Assembly (NCBI RefSeq): GCF_035582795.1
Contig: NC_134365.1
Coordinates: 77,357,635-77,421,634 of the forward strand
Reading direction: 5' to 3'
Length of the DNA: 64,000 nucleotides
From: Mycteria americana
Lineage: Eukaryota > Chordata > Aves > Ciconiiformes > Ciconiidae
Positions within the stretch are counted from its first letter, which is position 1; the number at the start of each line of letters is the position of its first letter. The position numbers and the translations under genes were made by a program. This document shows, piece after piece, positions 14,601 to 40,900 of the stretch. Below the pieces are notes generated by a model that made no database searches, had not been told where the DNA came from, and saw only the letters and a list, made by a program, of their open reading frames with translations.

Positions 14601-14700
14601 TAACTGACAATAGCCTCAAGTCCATGTATTGGTATTTTTTCTAGTTCCTCTTCTTTTACTAGCAAGAATCTGAACCATCATTGTGACAATATTAACACTC
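5651..14700. other. Intergenic AT-rich region without a supported gene
   Basis: About 9 kb between the left CpG island and the 3' end of TTLL1. Open frames on both strands are shorter than 125 codons, overlap one another and show no recognisable domain or splice-linked continuation. The only clear structures are simple repeats near 7.42-7.56 kb and a CA-rich low-complexity patch at about 13,248-13,297. It may contain distal regulatory DNA, but nothing in the sequence alone shows this. Confidence 0.6.
7421..7560. repeat. AT-rich low-complexity / (TA)n-like region
   Basis: About 140 bp made almost only of A and T, with repeated ATATAT, TTATTA and ACATATAT units. It is a degenerate dinucleotide/trinucleotide repeat. 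Confidence 0.8.
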
Positions 14701-14734
14701 ACCACCACCACCCTTTTACAGAATCCACACCTCA

Positions 14735-14740
14735 TTTATT
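14735..14740 (-). terminator. TTLL1: Candidate TTLL1 polyadenylation signal
   Basis: AATAAA on the minus strand, about 385 nt beyond the TTLL1 stop codon. A nearer ATTAAA variant lies at 15,018-15,023. Which one is used cannot be told from the sequence. Confidence 0.3.
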
Positions 14741-14889
14741 ATAGGGAGCTGGGGATAGGCTACTATAGGAAATAAATTATATCTGGAACAGCAAGGGGTT
14801 TCTTTCAGAACACATATTTTGAGTTGTCATCTTTATAAAGAAAGTTCTTAATTATTACTGAGAGAATATTAGTTCATACAAAGTATATA

Positions 14890-14935
14890 GATATTAAAAA
14901 TATATATACATACTATATATATATTATTGTAATAA
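14890..14935. repeat. (TA)n-like microsatellite
   Basis: Short run of TA/ATA dinucleotides just downstream of the TTLL1 stop, probably within or beside its 3' untranslated region. Confidence 0.7.
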
Positions 14936-15122
14936 TCATCAAGTCAGTGTATGTCTAGTACAGTTCCTGGTTTTAGAGTGTTTGTTTCCCTTCTTTTCAA
15001 AGGCTGTATTGTCCTCTTTTAATATTTCCCACATGCAATGTAGCAAAATAGAGGAATCTGTTCAAAAATGCATTTTTGTTCATGATGTCTTCCTACCAAG
15101 AGTGCAGCTGTTTTTTCTGTTA

Positions 15123-29268
<14,146 letters not shown>

Positions 29269-30033
29269 TCAACCTGTTAGTAAAGAGAAGTTTAAAGATA
29301 TGAAGTTGAAAACAGGGGAGAATACAAAACAGGAAAGTCAATGGGGAAGAAAAGTGGCATCCACAAAGCACATTAACTTAAGTAAGCTAGAAGCAGTAAA
29401 TTAATTTCAAAATCAAGGGAAATAACATCTTAGGTTCAGTCTGAAACCCTGTATTTGTCAGCTGGACTACTACAAACAAGGACACTAGTTACAAGGACCT
29501 TTCACACTCCCCAGCCAATCCACCTTTTATGAATGGGCACACAGCTCATGTCTCCTCTTAAATACACTACTGACAGAAATCACTATCGTACACTTACTAT
29601 GTAATGATTACAGAACCAAGCGTAGAGCACAGACATTTTATTATTTCTAACCAAGACTTATATGCATATATCTTTTGTGAAGTTGGAGAGTTCATATGGA
29701 TCACTCAGTGACTGTAGACAAAAAGAAAACAATTCCAAGAGAAATCCCTTACATGCCCTATCAAGAATCATGATTTGCTACACTGAAAGGAAAGGAACCA
29801 AAGTAACATTACTAGCTTTGTGTTGTCTTCTCTGTATTTCATGCAGCCATGATTTTGCCTTCTGCTCTAGCTGGGGGGTGGGATGACCTGATATCATTAA
29901 ACCCTTGACAGCAGGATTTCCCCAAACCTAAGGCAGTTAACAGTCCTTATAAGCTGCATTTCAATTCATGACACCTAGGTGTCACTTTCTACATTAGATC
30001 TCTCACTTGTCCAGATCAGCCTTTTCTGGTTGG

Positions 30034-30560
30034 GATCACACAACCATTCCGGTTGGAAGGGACCTCAGGAGGTCCCTTGTCCAGCCTCCTGCTCAATGCA
30101 GGATTAGCTATGAGGTCAGACCAGGTTGCTCAGAGCTTTATCCAGCCACATTTGTAAAACTTCCAAACATGCACAGCTGCTCTCGCCATCCTGTCTCACT
30201 GCTTGACTGGATTAATGAGGAAAAGGTTTTGGTTTTTTTTTTTTTTCATATCTTTTTTCATATATTCTGAACCTCTCTTCTTTCACCTTATGCCTGTTGT
30301 CTTGCATTTTACCCCCCTTCACCGTGCTAAAGAGCCTGGGTCTGTCTTCCTGATAACCTCTCACAGGTACAGGCATGCTGCTACAAGGTGACCCCAGAGC
30401 CACCTCTTCTCAGGCTGAAGAAACACAGTTGCCCCAGCTTTTCCTCACCAGACAAATGCTTCAGCCCCCTGATCATCTTGGTAACCCTCCGCTCAACTCA
30501 CTCCAGTTTATTGACGTCTGTCTTGTTCTGGGGGGCTCAAGTTACTTTTGCCCATCCTCT
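30034..30560 (-). mobile_element. CR1 LINE, 5'-truncated, minus strand
   Basis: Several blocks match the reverse complement of the avian CR1 3' region as I recall it: GGTTGGAAGGGACCTCAGGA, then GACCAGGTTGCTCAGAGC, GCCACCTCTTCTCAGGCTGAA, CCCCAGCTTTTCCTCACCAG, CCCTGATCATCTTGGTAACC and TTGTTCTGGGGGGCTC. The element's 3' end is on the left, so it was inserted on the minus strand. It is short and diverged, with no reverse-transcriptase domain, and lies in TTLL1 intron 1 in the gene's own orientation. CR1 is the dominant retroposon family in birds. Boundaries are good to about 20 bp. Confidence 0.9.
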
Positions 30561-31061
30561 GATACATGATGTTACATCCTTGCCCTTTTTGTTTGAGAAA
30601 GACAGCCAAGTCTAGCAAGGTGGGAATGTACAACAAATGCACTGAAGGAGTGAGAACAAGCCCAGCACCCACAATTGCTACCTCTCTGAAGGGCAGGCTG
30701 AAGCCTTCTGGCAGCAGCAGGCACTCACCTGCTTGCACTCCCCTTTACAAGGGCTGTTTGGCAAGATCCCCTTCACACGGTGTCTCATATTGTGCATTAA
30801 CGTAATACCAATGAAGATGGGGCAAAGAAACATGCACTGAAGCATGTCGTCCTTTGTGCATACATAGCCTAGAGCCAAAAGCCTACAATCCAGTTGATGT
30901 GGACAGAACGCTATACTTATACAATGAACAACGTATTTACCCCGTCTCTAAGTGGTGAAGCCCAGCCTCCCAGGATCTAGGCCTGATTGACATACCACTA
31001 TTAAGCAAGCTAACATATCTTCATGAGCAAATGATAATCACTGATAAAGTCAAGGGTAGAC

Positions 31062-31088
31062 TTTATCTCCTTTATCTCCTTTATCTCC
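31062..31088. repeat. TTTATCTCC tandem repeat, three copies
   Basis: Three exact head-to-tail copies of a nine-base unit, in TTLL1 intron 1. Confidence 0.9.
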
Positions 31089-34000
31089 TAAGCAGTTTCA
31101 ATGTTGCTGTTTAGTCTTTCTGCAGTTCATTCCATAAATTAGTTTTACAGTTGTAGCCTAGTGAATTTTCATAGTTGTGTTTCACAGAAATCAACTGCAG
31201 AGAAGTACTGATTCAGAAGAAAATCTCTTTGAGCCAAAAGCAGATTCTTTGGCACATGCCTCTCCCAAGAACAAAAATCGCCATGCAAGGGAGTGGCAGA
31301 GAGCAGAGTTACACGCACACACACACGTAACACCATCTACTGCTCCCTCTACATATACTTTTCCATTGAAAAGTCAATTAAAACTTCAAATCACCTTTAC
31401 TAATGTACTACTGTAGTTAATGCAAGAAAGTAATGAATGTAGTTAATATAGTTTCTGCAACTAAGATATTGGACTGGAATTCAAGGGGTCTTCAGTTTCC
31501 AGGACTAGATATGGAGATGTACATCTGCTAGCAAGCTAACACTCCTATGGTTTCTCTCCTCCTGGGAGGCATAGCCCATTATATAGTGCTCCCACTTTTT
31601 CCTTCCTAGACTATTTAAACTGCCAAATTCCACAAGGCAGAAATGTTTCCTATTAGACTTCCATTTTAAAGAGCTTTAGACACACTTATTTTTATTCACA
31701 TTGGTAAAACAAGTTGAAATCAAGCTTAAATAGACAGACAGAAAAGAGTATATGCAGGCTCAGGGTCTTTCGTGTGTGCTTAAACATCATCTACTTCTAC
31801 AAGGTCATGATCTTTCTCTGGGCCTTCCAGATACTACCAAAACAAAAATAAATTAAACAAAGGGATTCATTTATTTGTACTGAAGTATGTGTGATTCACA
31901 ATCAGTGACTCACTAGTACCACACACCATCTTGTTGTGGTTTTAAAAGTTCAGGGATTAGTCAGCTTGGAATAGAATTGTCCCTTCAAAAGGAAATGTGT
32001 CAAATGTTTCAATAGCATTAACAAAACACAACGTAAAATTTTCAAAAGGCCTTAAAAAGTGTCCTCCACATCTCCAAGCTACCCCATTAGGTTTACCAAC
32101 ATCCAACACCAACCCTCACCTGTTTCTCTGTCACCCAACTCCCTGATCTTGCTCCCTACTTCCCCAGTGTGTCTTGCTCCAGCATCCTTAGTATATAAGC
32201 TACAACTACCCTCCCGGCTTGTTCTTCCAGAAATGCTGCATCAGAGAAATGTAGCTGCCTGCACCTCTGTCTTTATAGAAGCACGTAGCTGGCGCCTGGC
32301 AAAGATTAAGAGACCAGGTGCACTGCGACAAGCAGGGCTACTTTGCCAACACTTCTAATGCTGCAACCTCATTTCTACCCTGGGATGTAACAGCTGTCAC
32401 AGCATCCTTTCTATAGGATTATTTAGGAAGAGATTTCAATGCATGCTACACATCCTATAGCAAGGAACCCTGAAAGACTGCATGTACTGATCCAGCAAGT
32501 GGATTTTGTGGTAGCAAGTGGGACTGCTCCATGACTCGTGCTGTCTTACTCCCAGAGACTGCACTGTTTGACTTCAGAAGCCAGAGACACTTCAACAGAA
32601 GACTCACCCACAGGAAAGCGAGTTAAAACTAAATCAAAGCTAAAAATTGAAGATAACTTCTACCACAAATAAAAAGAAAAATTACAAGAGTGTCATTCTT
32701 TTCCTGTTTTGGGAACTTTAGGCCTTATAGATCCATCCCGCTACAGGAGGATTAAAAGGACAGCAATACAACAGCAGACTGAAAATTCATCTGTTTATGC
32801 AGATAGTTTGATCATGTCAGGTGATGTTTAACTGGCCTGTAAATAAAATCTTCTGATTTTGTGTAATTTGATTACTGAAACCCACAAACAAGGAGTCATA
32901 AAAAATAAATTAAGTTGTACCAAAAACTTCCTTATTTTTTATAATACAATTTTAATACAATATAATTTTCTACAGGGATCCTCTAATCCGCAATTAGGTA
33001 TTCTAGATAACCTGATGAGATTGCACAAGAAAACCATGCACATTCAAACTTCTGGTCAGCTGAGATCTTTAGCTTCAGTGTCAAAGAGCAGCTGTATAAG
33101 GCAACCCTAGCCTGCATATAGTAGGGTAATGGTACAGTAAGTCAAATCCTTCTCAAAGCACCAGACCTCCTCCTCAGGAGACAAGTATATAATATAGGCA
33201 CAGCAGGCCTGACACTTCCCCAAAACACTACCTTTACTGGTCACAGCAATAGCAAGTCAACGTAAGGAAGCCTGGCAGCAGCCTAATCCAAGGCAAGGGC
33301 CTCCTGCCCTGGCACAACCTCACGAGGTGATGGTAAGACCCAAAAGCACCCCAGTCGTCATTCTCACTGGGACTTACTGCCACCAGGGAAGCTACTCGTG
33401 CCGATGGCAGACCATCCTTTCATGCTGCAAAATAAGCGTTAAGTAAGTGGTGCCGATGTCTGCGGCACCTGACCTAGGAAGCTCTATTTGCTTCTAACAG
33501 TTGAAAACATAATTGTGGTTCATTATTAAGTTTATTACTGGAAAATCCAGTTCGGCTGATGCGGTTGTGCCATCAGAGGAGAGCGGGAGGGCCTGCCAGA
33601 GCGAGTCCCAAAATGTGAGGGATAAAAAGGAGCCGCAGATCGAAGCGGCCGGTCGCTGAGCTGTCGCAAACGGGGAGCCCGGGGGAGCAGGTCACGAAAC
33701 GCCCCAGCAGCAGAGGCGTCCACGCCAGGCGCTCCCGCAGGGAACGGCAGCGGAGGCAGCCGGGCTCGGGCCTCCACCAAAGCCTCACCCGCGGCGCGAC
33801 GCGCCACGTCGCGACAGCCGCACGAAGAGGCTGATCCCGTCTGGCTTTGCCCCCGTCCCTCCCAGGCACCCTCCGAGAGTGGGCCCGCAAGGGGAACCTG
33901 GGCGACACGATTACCTCCCTCCTCCCTCTCCCAGGACGGGTCGCGATCCCACAGGGATCTTCAGCTGTCGCGACAGCCCCGGGGGGGAGGGAGGCCAAGC

Positions 34001-34226
34001 GCCTCCCCCGGCGGCGGGCGGTTGCAGCCCGCACCGTGTGTGTGTGTGGGAGGACGGGGACGGGGACACTCGACCCAACCCGCGCCCCCGCGCTCACCTG
34101 CCGGCGGGAGGGGCGGCGGCAGCTCCCCCTCACGCCCAGCCGTCCCCGCCGGCCGCTCCCATCGCCCCGCCGGCAGCTCCGCCGCGCGGCCGCGGCCAGC
34201 CCCCTCTCCCCGCCCCTTCCGGCGCC

Positions 34227-34239
34227 GCTCCCTAGCAAC
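34227..34239. promoter_or_regulatory. TTLL1: X-box (RFX) motif, left copy
   Basis: GCTCCC-T-AGCAAC fits the RYYNYY-N(1-3)-RRNRAC consensus bound by RFX factors at ciliary genes. It forms one arm of an inverted repeat with the copy at 34,298. Confidence 0.7.
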
Positions 34240-34297
34240 CGCGACGCGCCGGGGGCGGGACTTCCGGAGCGGCGGGGGCGGCGGCGGGGGCAGCTCG

Positions 34298-34311
34298 GTT
34301 GCTAGGGAGAC
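34298..34311. promoter_or_regulatory. TTLL1: X-box (RFX) motif, right copy
   Basis: GTTGCT-AG-GGAGAC is a full match to the X-box consensus. It is the second arm of the inverted repeat in the TTLL1 promoter. Confidence 0.75.
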
Positions 34312-34640
34312 GCACAGCCGCCCCGCCCCGCGAGCGCGAGGGGCTGCGCAGCCCGGCGGCGCCGGCGGCCATCTTGTCTCCGAAACGGGGAGAGTTGCGG
34401 TGTGTTTCGCTGCTCGGGACTGACAGCCGGGTCAGCCCAAACTCTCCGTAGCCGCGCCATGAGGGATGAGAGGTGCGGAGGGTGCCTGGCGAGTCCGGGG
34501 CCCGGCGCAGGCCCCGAAGGGAAGGGGCGCGTTCCCTTTGAGGGCTGTGCCAGGCCCCGGCCTCGCCCGCGCTTTTCCGTCACCCTCCGCATACCGCGGG
34601 CCCGACAGGAGGGCCCTGAAACCTGCCCAACCGTCTCACC

Positions 34641-37400
34641 ATCATGCGCCGTGCTTGGGGCCATTTGATCTTAAGCCTCTGTGGCGTGGGCCTGCCCCAT
34701 CGCCAGAAAAAAGTCCCTGACAAACATCTGATCATGAGTAAACAGAGGTTTGCGGAAGGGCATAGCATGAGAAAACCTGCCTGGATGTTACCAGAATAAC
34801 ATAAAATAATAATAATAAAACCGAGGGCCACTCGGATGCCAAAGCTTGAGTCCCTGTTTGAGCACATCAGGTGCTAAGAGGATCATCACCATATGGCTGT
34901 AGGAATATCTTTTGTTGTATTGATACTGTTCTGAGGAAGCATACAAGTTTTCCCCAAAATGATCAACAACTACGACTCACAGTGAAAACTGGGTGAGAGA
35001 AATAGTACCTAGGAAGTTATGGCATTCGTGTCTGTGTAGAGAAGCCTGATTTACACATACAAAATTCCTTCCAAAATGAGGATTATGTTAAGGCACCTGA
35101 CATACATTAAGGTTACTGACATTTTGTGATAGGCTTAATAGAAAACAATAAGGTATTACATAATGAACTGCAGAGATTTGAAGAGTCTCTGAGGAAAAAA
35201 TAAAGGTAAAATAAATTACTAATTCTGTAAGACAAATTAGTTATTAAAAAATAGATAGATCAAGGCAGTGGCTGACATAAGCAGTTGGCAGTGTGTTGGC
35301 ATACAGCAAATAATTGACATGAATCTATATTCCCTAAGACCCTTAATTCCCCAAATAATCTGAATATAACAAATATGCTCTATGATTTACCATATCATCC
35401 TGTGGTAATAGGCTCAGTTTCAAGGATGCAACTACACAGACACAGTTAAATTTAATAATTAATGTAACTGGAGCTATTAAATATTCCCTAGTTTAACTAT
35501 GAAAGCAGCCGCAAAATGCAGTGTATCTTCCTTCGGTCACGTGCAGTGGAAATTTCCTGGCACCACAATACCTCTGGCAGCAGAAGAGAGCGTGGAGCAG
35601 CCTTCACAGCCTTCTTTCAACCAAGAAGGTACGTTGCTGTGACAGCTGGCAGCAAGAAAAGTGAACCTGAATCTTCTCCTTGCTATCAGTCCTTTTTTGT
35701 CCCTGCATCCATCACACCTCAGGGGGAAGCTGAAAAAGTACCACTTTTTAAATGTATTAAATAATTCATTAAGGACAGAAACAGTTGTTTGGGTTTTTTT
35801 ATTTAAGAGTCTTTTAGCTTAATTCAGCAGTCTGTAATTGAAGTTACAGTTCCGTGGTATAAAAAGCTGCTGGTTTTCTGTCTCTCTGAAAATTGCATTG
35901 ACAGTATTACATCACAGCTAATAATAGATGCTCTAGTTTTTAATATTAATGCATCCCCACTTTGTAACATTATTGTTCCAACAAGGGAAGTCAGGGAGAA
36001 TTTGAGAGCAGCTCAATAATGCTTACTATTATTGTATCAGGAAATGCTGTAGCAGCATCAGTGTGCTATCTTTGCAACAGAAATCACTCCTATGATGACT
36101 TTTGCGTATTTTTATTTTAAGCTTGAGTCAACTCACTGAATTAAGCAAGATTACCTGTATGTGCAAAATTAAGCCTGGTTTCGGGAAGGGAACTATTATT
36201 GATCTGAAACAAAGTAAATACGAAAATTGAAATATCAGACCTGGTAAATAGGACAAAGTCTTGGCAAGAAGTGATATTACTGAGGCTAATTTCCCTTTTC
36301 TTATATTGTACTTTCGAGGCAATTTTCATCTAGCCTATTGCATGTATAAATGTAAACACCATCCGCACCACACAGTCCTTGGCATGAGTTGGAAGATAAG
36401 CATTGTCATGTTCATTTTACAGGTGAGTAAACCTCATCTACGGAGCTCAGAGGATGAGAGGAAAAACATCCGTTACGAGGAGGATTATTGCGCATAGCGC
36501 AAAAAGAAGTGGTTTGCGTAAGTGTATATATATATATACACACACACACAGGTGCGGGTGCTTTTTCTGCATTTAAAAACTTAGCGGTGAAAGAGTACGG
36601 CCATCCCAGCTTCAGGTGGAGCGCTCTATCTATGCCACTGTTCTGCTTCTCCTGGTGTTTACCTTCACTCACGCAGAGATGAAATCATACTATAAATAGA
36701 GGGCAAAGTCCACCCTCAAGCATTACCCGGTGAAGTCTCCTGTTTGACATGACAATAAAGTGGGGAGCGATAGGGGGTTTTGGTTCTTTAAAGCTCTTCT
36801 GCAGTAAACTCTGCTCTCTAGTGATGAGTGATACTGACTGAATCAGTCACCACGCTGTTATCAACAGCACAAAAGAAAAACACTGGAAGTCTCATGACCT
36901 CACTAAACCTTTTGGGGAGAGGTCGGTAGGGTTTCAGTAGATATCTTCTCTCTTTAACCCCTCAGTCACTCTGCACTGGCTGTGCTGCCAGGCCCTCTCC
37001 TGCTTTCTGCCCCGCACCCTTCTTCTACAGGTACTCACAGGACAGCTGGGGATGCATGCCTACCTCAGTTGCTTCTGCTAAGCTGAACAAACTAAGAGGA
37101 AAACCTGCTCCTCCCTGTTCACAAGCGAACACCACCACAACATTTCCAACATTTTAAAGACCATCTTTAAATTACAAATGCATATTGAAGTCCAAAGGGA
37201 TCTTGACCGGCACTGATCTCTGCCACCAAAAGCAAAACCACGCTGAAGCCCACAACCAGCGTGGGCTCCAGCACACTCAGGGTGCTGAAAAAACCAGACG
37301 GGCCCGCTTACAGACAAGTGGAGCCATTTGGAAGAGGGGTCCTTTGGCACAAGGGTACGCAGGGCCTGCTTGTGCCACTTGGCACCTCCACCGGTGCGAG
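34641..37400. other. Intergenic region between the TTLL1 and BIK promoters
   Basis: AT-rich sequence with no supported exon. It includes a TA/CA microsatellite at 36,524-36,550. The short open frames have no recognisable content. Confidence 0.6.
36524..36550. repeat. (TA)n(CA)n microsatellite
   Basis: A TA dinucleotide run passing directly into CA dinucleotides on the plus strand; likely length-polymorphic. Confidence 0.95.
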
Positions 37401-37699
37401 CCCAAAGCTCATGCCGCGGTGGCCAGAGTCCCGTCACGTCCCAGCACCACGGCGGGGGCCATCCCACCATGGTGGCTGGTGCCCCACCGTGGGGTCGTCC
37501 ACCCCCGGGGCCATCCCGGCCTCGCCGGCTCCACCTCGGCGCGGACGGCGCCTCCAACGCCGCCGCCGCAGCCGCGCCCGGCGGCGCCAGCCCGGCCTCG
37601 GGGGGCGGCACGGCCCCGCTCCCCCCGAGGCGCTTCTCCTCCCGCCGGCAGCGGCCGCCCGGGCCACCGAGCCCGACCCAGCGGGGGCGGCGGGTCTCC

Positions 37700-37776
37700 C
37701 CGGCGGGGCGGTGCGGGGCGCGGAGCGGGGCGGGGCGGCGGGCGGACAATAGGGGCAGTCTGCGAGTGACGCCGCG
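37700..37776 (+). other. BIK: Probable BIK 5' noncoding exon 1
   Basis: Ends with a consensus GCG|GTGAGT donor directly after GC boxes. The start is estimated. No start codon in a sustained frame is present. Confidence 0.4.
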
Positions 37777-37867
37777 GTGAGTGGCCGGCGCGGTGGCGCG
37801 GTGGGGCCGGGGCGGGGCGGGGGGCGCGGGGATCCCCCTCTCCTGACGCCTGCTTGTGTGCCCGCAG

Positions 37868-37934
37868 GGCGGCGGTGGCTTCCAGCGCGGGGCGCCGAGC
37901 GGAGCCGAGCTGAGCCGAGCCGAGCCAAGCCGAG
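37868..37934 (+). other. BIK: Probable BIK 5' noncoding exon 2
   Basis: A 67-nt piece bounded by a CCCGCAG acceptor and a GAG|GTGAGC donor, 91 bp after the putative exon 1. Its 3' half is a GAGCC-type pentamer repeat. It could also be retained as part of one longer first exon. Confidence 0.4.
37897..37934. repeat. GAGCC pentamer repeat in the 5' exon
   Basis: About seven units of GAGCC/GAGCT/AAGCC in tandem, ending exactly at the putative splice donor. Confidence 0.8.
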
Positions 37935-40900
37935 GTGAGCGGCAGGGTCCCGGCGGGAGAGGGGCGGTGCGGCGCGGCGGCGCCTTTCCTTCAGGCGGGC
38001 GGGGAGGAGCGGCGGGAAACCGGCCGGGCTCTCCCGGGCAGACCCAGACCGCGGCCGCGGGGCGGTGCGGGGGGCTGCGGGAGGCCGGCGGTGCCGGGAC
38101 CCGCCGCCTCACCTGCGCGCCCGGCCCCGGGGGGGGGAGATACTCGGCCCTGGGGGGGGGTTCCGGCATGTTTCCACAGGCAGCCCGCCCCCATGCACCT
38201 CCGCCGGGTCTGGCGCCGCAGCATCTTTGGGCTCGGGAAGGGGGATCGATGTCCTTTAAAAAACACGCCGGGCGGGGGTGAACACCGAGAGAGGAGCGAG
38301 CCGGTTACAGGCAGCACCGTGCCCGGGGGCGCTGGGCACGGCCGGGGCGGGAGGCGCCGCGGCGCTGAGCAGCGGATCGGCAAGGAGCGACCTGTCCCGG
38401 CTGCTCAGCCTGCAGGCGGGACGTGTGTGCCCTTCCAAATGATGCTGTGGGGACCTGTGTGCTTTGTACTCAGCTGCTATCTTCTAAGCAAATGAGGAGC
38501 GGAGTACGTGTACTTTCACTCTTAGCAAAGCAGGAAATAAGTCCTCAAAATAAGTCTAAGTTTTATAGCAAAATGTGCCACCGATAAACATTTTCAAATG
38601 TTCCCGAAGAACTCGTTTTCTGTATCTGTATACGTTTACAACAATGCTACTGGTAACAGAAATGATGTGCGACAGCAGAGATGGATAAAGTAATCCGGAT
38701 GGCAGTATATACTCAGTAACGTTTAAGTCATTTCACAAGGAGTGATTATAGGAGCATGGTGAGTTCTGTGATTAAGCAGATTTCTAGGTGTTTAAATTGC
38801 AAAGTGAGTATTAGCCCAAGTCTGCTTCTCTAGGTTGTAGCAGAAAGATGTATGTGTAACAAGAAGACAGAGTGGTCTCCATTATCAGTTTCTCTCACAG
38901 GTACATGGACAAAGTTATTTTGAGTTAACGTATTGTGGATATGTGATTTTTTTTTCTATTTTTTTTCCCATTTAATGCATGTCAGTTGAATTGGAGTTAG
39001 AATAGAGTATAATGAGGAAGAAAATCAATGTTTGTTCAAGGTGTTTGGTGCCTTCTGATCTCAAAACATTACCACTGTAGAGACCCTGTCTCGCTGAAAG
39101 GAGAAATTTAAGAAAATTGCCTGCCACACCTGCTCAGTAGGTGTCTGTGGCAGCTTCTTTTAAGGATTTTTGTAGCAATAGGCCATTGACCATAAGACCG
39201 TTTAGAGAGGGCTAAGAAAAATTGAATGCACTCAGCTCCTGCAGGGTAGCAGCCTGCTAGCCAAAGCAAGAGCTGGTGCGAGTAGGATGCTAACTGTAAG
39301 CTTGATCCTGCAGTTGGTTACAAAGGGAGTAGTAAAACCCCTCCTAATGCAGTATGGATCTGAAATGAAGCTGGGAAGCCAAGTAGTGACATAAAAATTT
39401 ATATGAGTAAGGGGTATATGAGGGGGCTATTTGTATATCAGTATATACAAATCCACAAAAAGAAAATTAGTGAAGAACACATTGTGTTTGAAGAAATACA
39501 GTGCTGTATTGGGGCAAGATGACTCCTGTGCGTAAAACCTTCTTCGTTTGCTCTTCACAGTCGGTTTTATACATTTGATCTATTTAATAAGACACCCTAT
39601 TTTTATTGTTAGTTACACTGTCTGCAAGATGTGTGGAATATACCTTACCAATGGTAACTCGGTAATTTTATTATGTAAAAGTACCACTAAAATATTGTAG
39701 GTGAACTAGGATTTTAAGTCATAGTCATTTTATTGCAGTGTTTGTAACACTGTTACTATCAGCATTTTACCAAGACAGGAAGCCTAAGTAAAACTGAGAA
39801 CAGCGTGGCATTTTAATTCTTTATACTGACGTGCAGAACAAGAAAGACTGCATAAATAGTGAGTTAAATTTGAGTTCTTAGACTTACAGTTACACTGTAC
39901 CTGCAAATCAACAGTTTCTCTCATCTTCCCAATCTGGCAGCAATAAGTGGGATCTCAGAGGTACCTCTAGGAGAAGACCACCGAAGGTCACAGAAGATGC
40001 TGAGTTTTCCAACCACAAGTCCAATAAAGTGTCCCTGTTAAACGGGACAGGATGCAGGTGCGAGGTGGCAATACACGACAGCATGTGTGCCATGCTGTGC
40101 AGCACTAAGGGGGACAAGGTGAGGGAAAACGGCACCCCATAGCTATCCCAAATGTGCCAGCTTTTTAAGAATATGAAGGATCATGTTTAAATTAACAATA
40201 TTATTTGGTCTGTTGAAGCTAAGCATCCGCCTAAGTATTTTTATAGATTATGACCTTGGTGATCAGCATCCTTTAATCCTGAATTTAATATCAAGGCCTG
40301 AATTCTGTAATCTGCTTGCTGAGGGTGCCAGCAGGCTTGTTGCAGGTACTTCACCCTTCAAGTGGATGGGATGGTAGAACAAGGTCTCTTAAGTACATCA
40401 GATTTTTTTTTTAATTTGATTGAACAGATGTTAATGTTACATTGAAGTATTCCAGTTTTATTGTGTAACTGTATTAATAATTGTGAGCATTGTGTGAACT
40501 TTTCTGACTACCAATAACAACTTTTCTATCTGCATCACTTGTTTTAGGAGCTTTTAAAAATTAAAAAACCTAAGCTACAAAATTTTAGAATAAATGTGAA
40601 CAAAGAAACATTTTCTATAGCTTTATGAGAATGAAGCTTTATAGCTTCATTCATGGATTATTGAACTATATGCACTGTCATACTTACCTCCTACAACTTG
40701 GCCATGCAATTCAAGTAACAATTTAAAATACATTCTTATTTATTATGAAAGAATCTTGACCTTTTGGTGAGCCTGAGAAGTGCAAAGGGCAGGAGATGTT
40801 TTGAAAAGGAAATGTAAATGTTAGAGCAGAAGCTTTCTGACTTAATCTAAACCTTAACTCTTTGTGAACAAGTAGAACAAAGATGGCATCCCTGAGATAC

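Larger units (their letters stand above)
34098..34390 (-). other. TTLL1: TTLL1 5' noncoding exon (inferred)
   Basis: The 3' end is set by the CAG|GTGAGC donor at 34,098. The next exon on this strand begins four bases before the start codon, so a noncoding exon is required upstream. The 5' boundary is a guess based on the YY1 motif. If initiation instead lies nearer 34,220, the X-boxes would be upstream of the exon. Confidence 0.5.
33540..34640. promoter_or_regulatory. TTLL1: CpG island promoter of TTLL1
   Basis: Dense CpG sequence in AT-rich surroundings, upstream of the TTLL1 ATG exon. It contains a consensus minus-strand donor at 34,098/34,097, two X-box motifs (34,227-34,239 and 34,298-34,311), and a YY1-type GCCATCTTG at 34,368-34,376 (CAAGATGGC on the minus strand), which usually sits just downstream of a transcription start. 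Initiation on the minus strand somewhere between about 34,240 and 34,430 is expected. Divergent transcription to the right is possible but unsupported. Confidence 0.75.
37400..38420. promoter_or_regulatory. BIK: CpG island promoter, assigned to BIK
   Basis: Very CpG-rich region with GC boxes around 37,727-37,736. It is followed by two exon-like pieces on the plus strand with consensus donors (GCG|GTGAGT at 37,776 and GAG|GTGAGC at 37,934) and a CCCGCAG acceptor at 37,867. It is the only island between TTLL1 and the BIK coding exons, and the direction agrees. The 9.2-kb distance to the first coding exon makes the link an inference. Confidence 0.6.

Noticed and set aside
33573-34423. Open frames up to 221 codons across the TTLL1 promoter
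   Set aside because: GC-driven absence of stops; TTLL1 translation clearly starts in the downstream exon at 29,253.
37078-38169. 363-codon open frame on the minus strand over the BIK promoter island
   Set aside because: Pro/Arg-rich low-complexity translation caused by GC content; several equally long frames overlap it on both strands.
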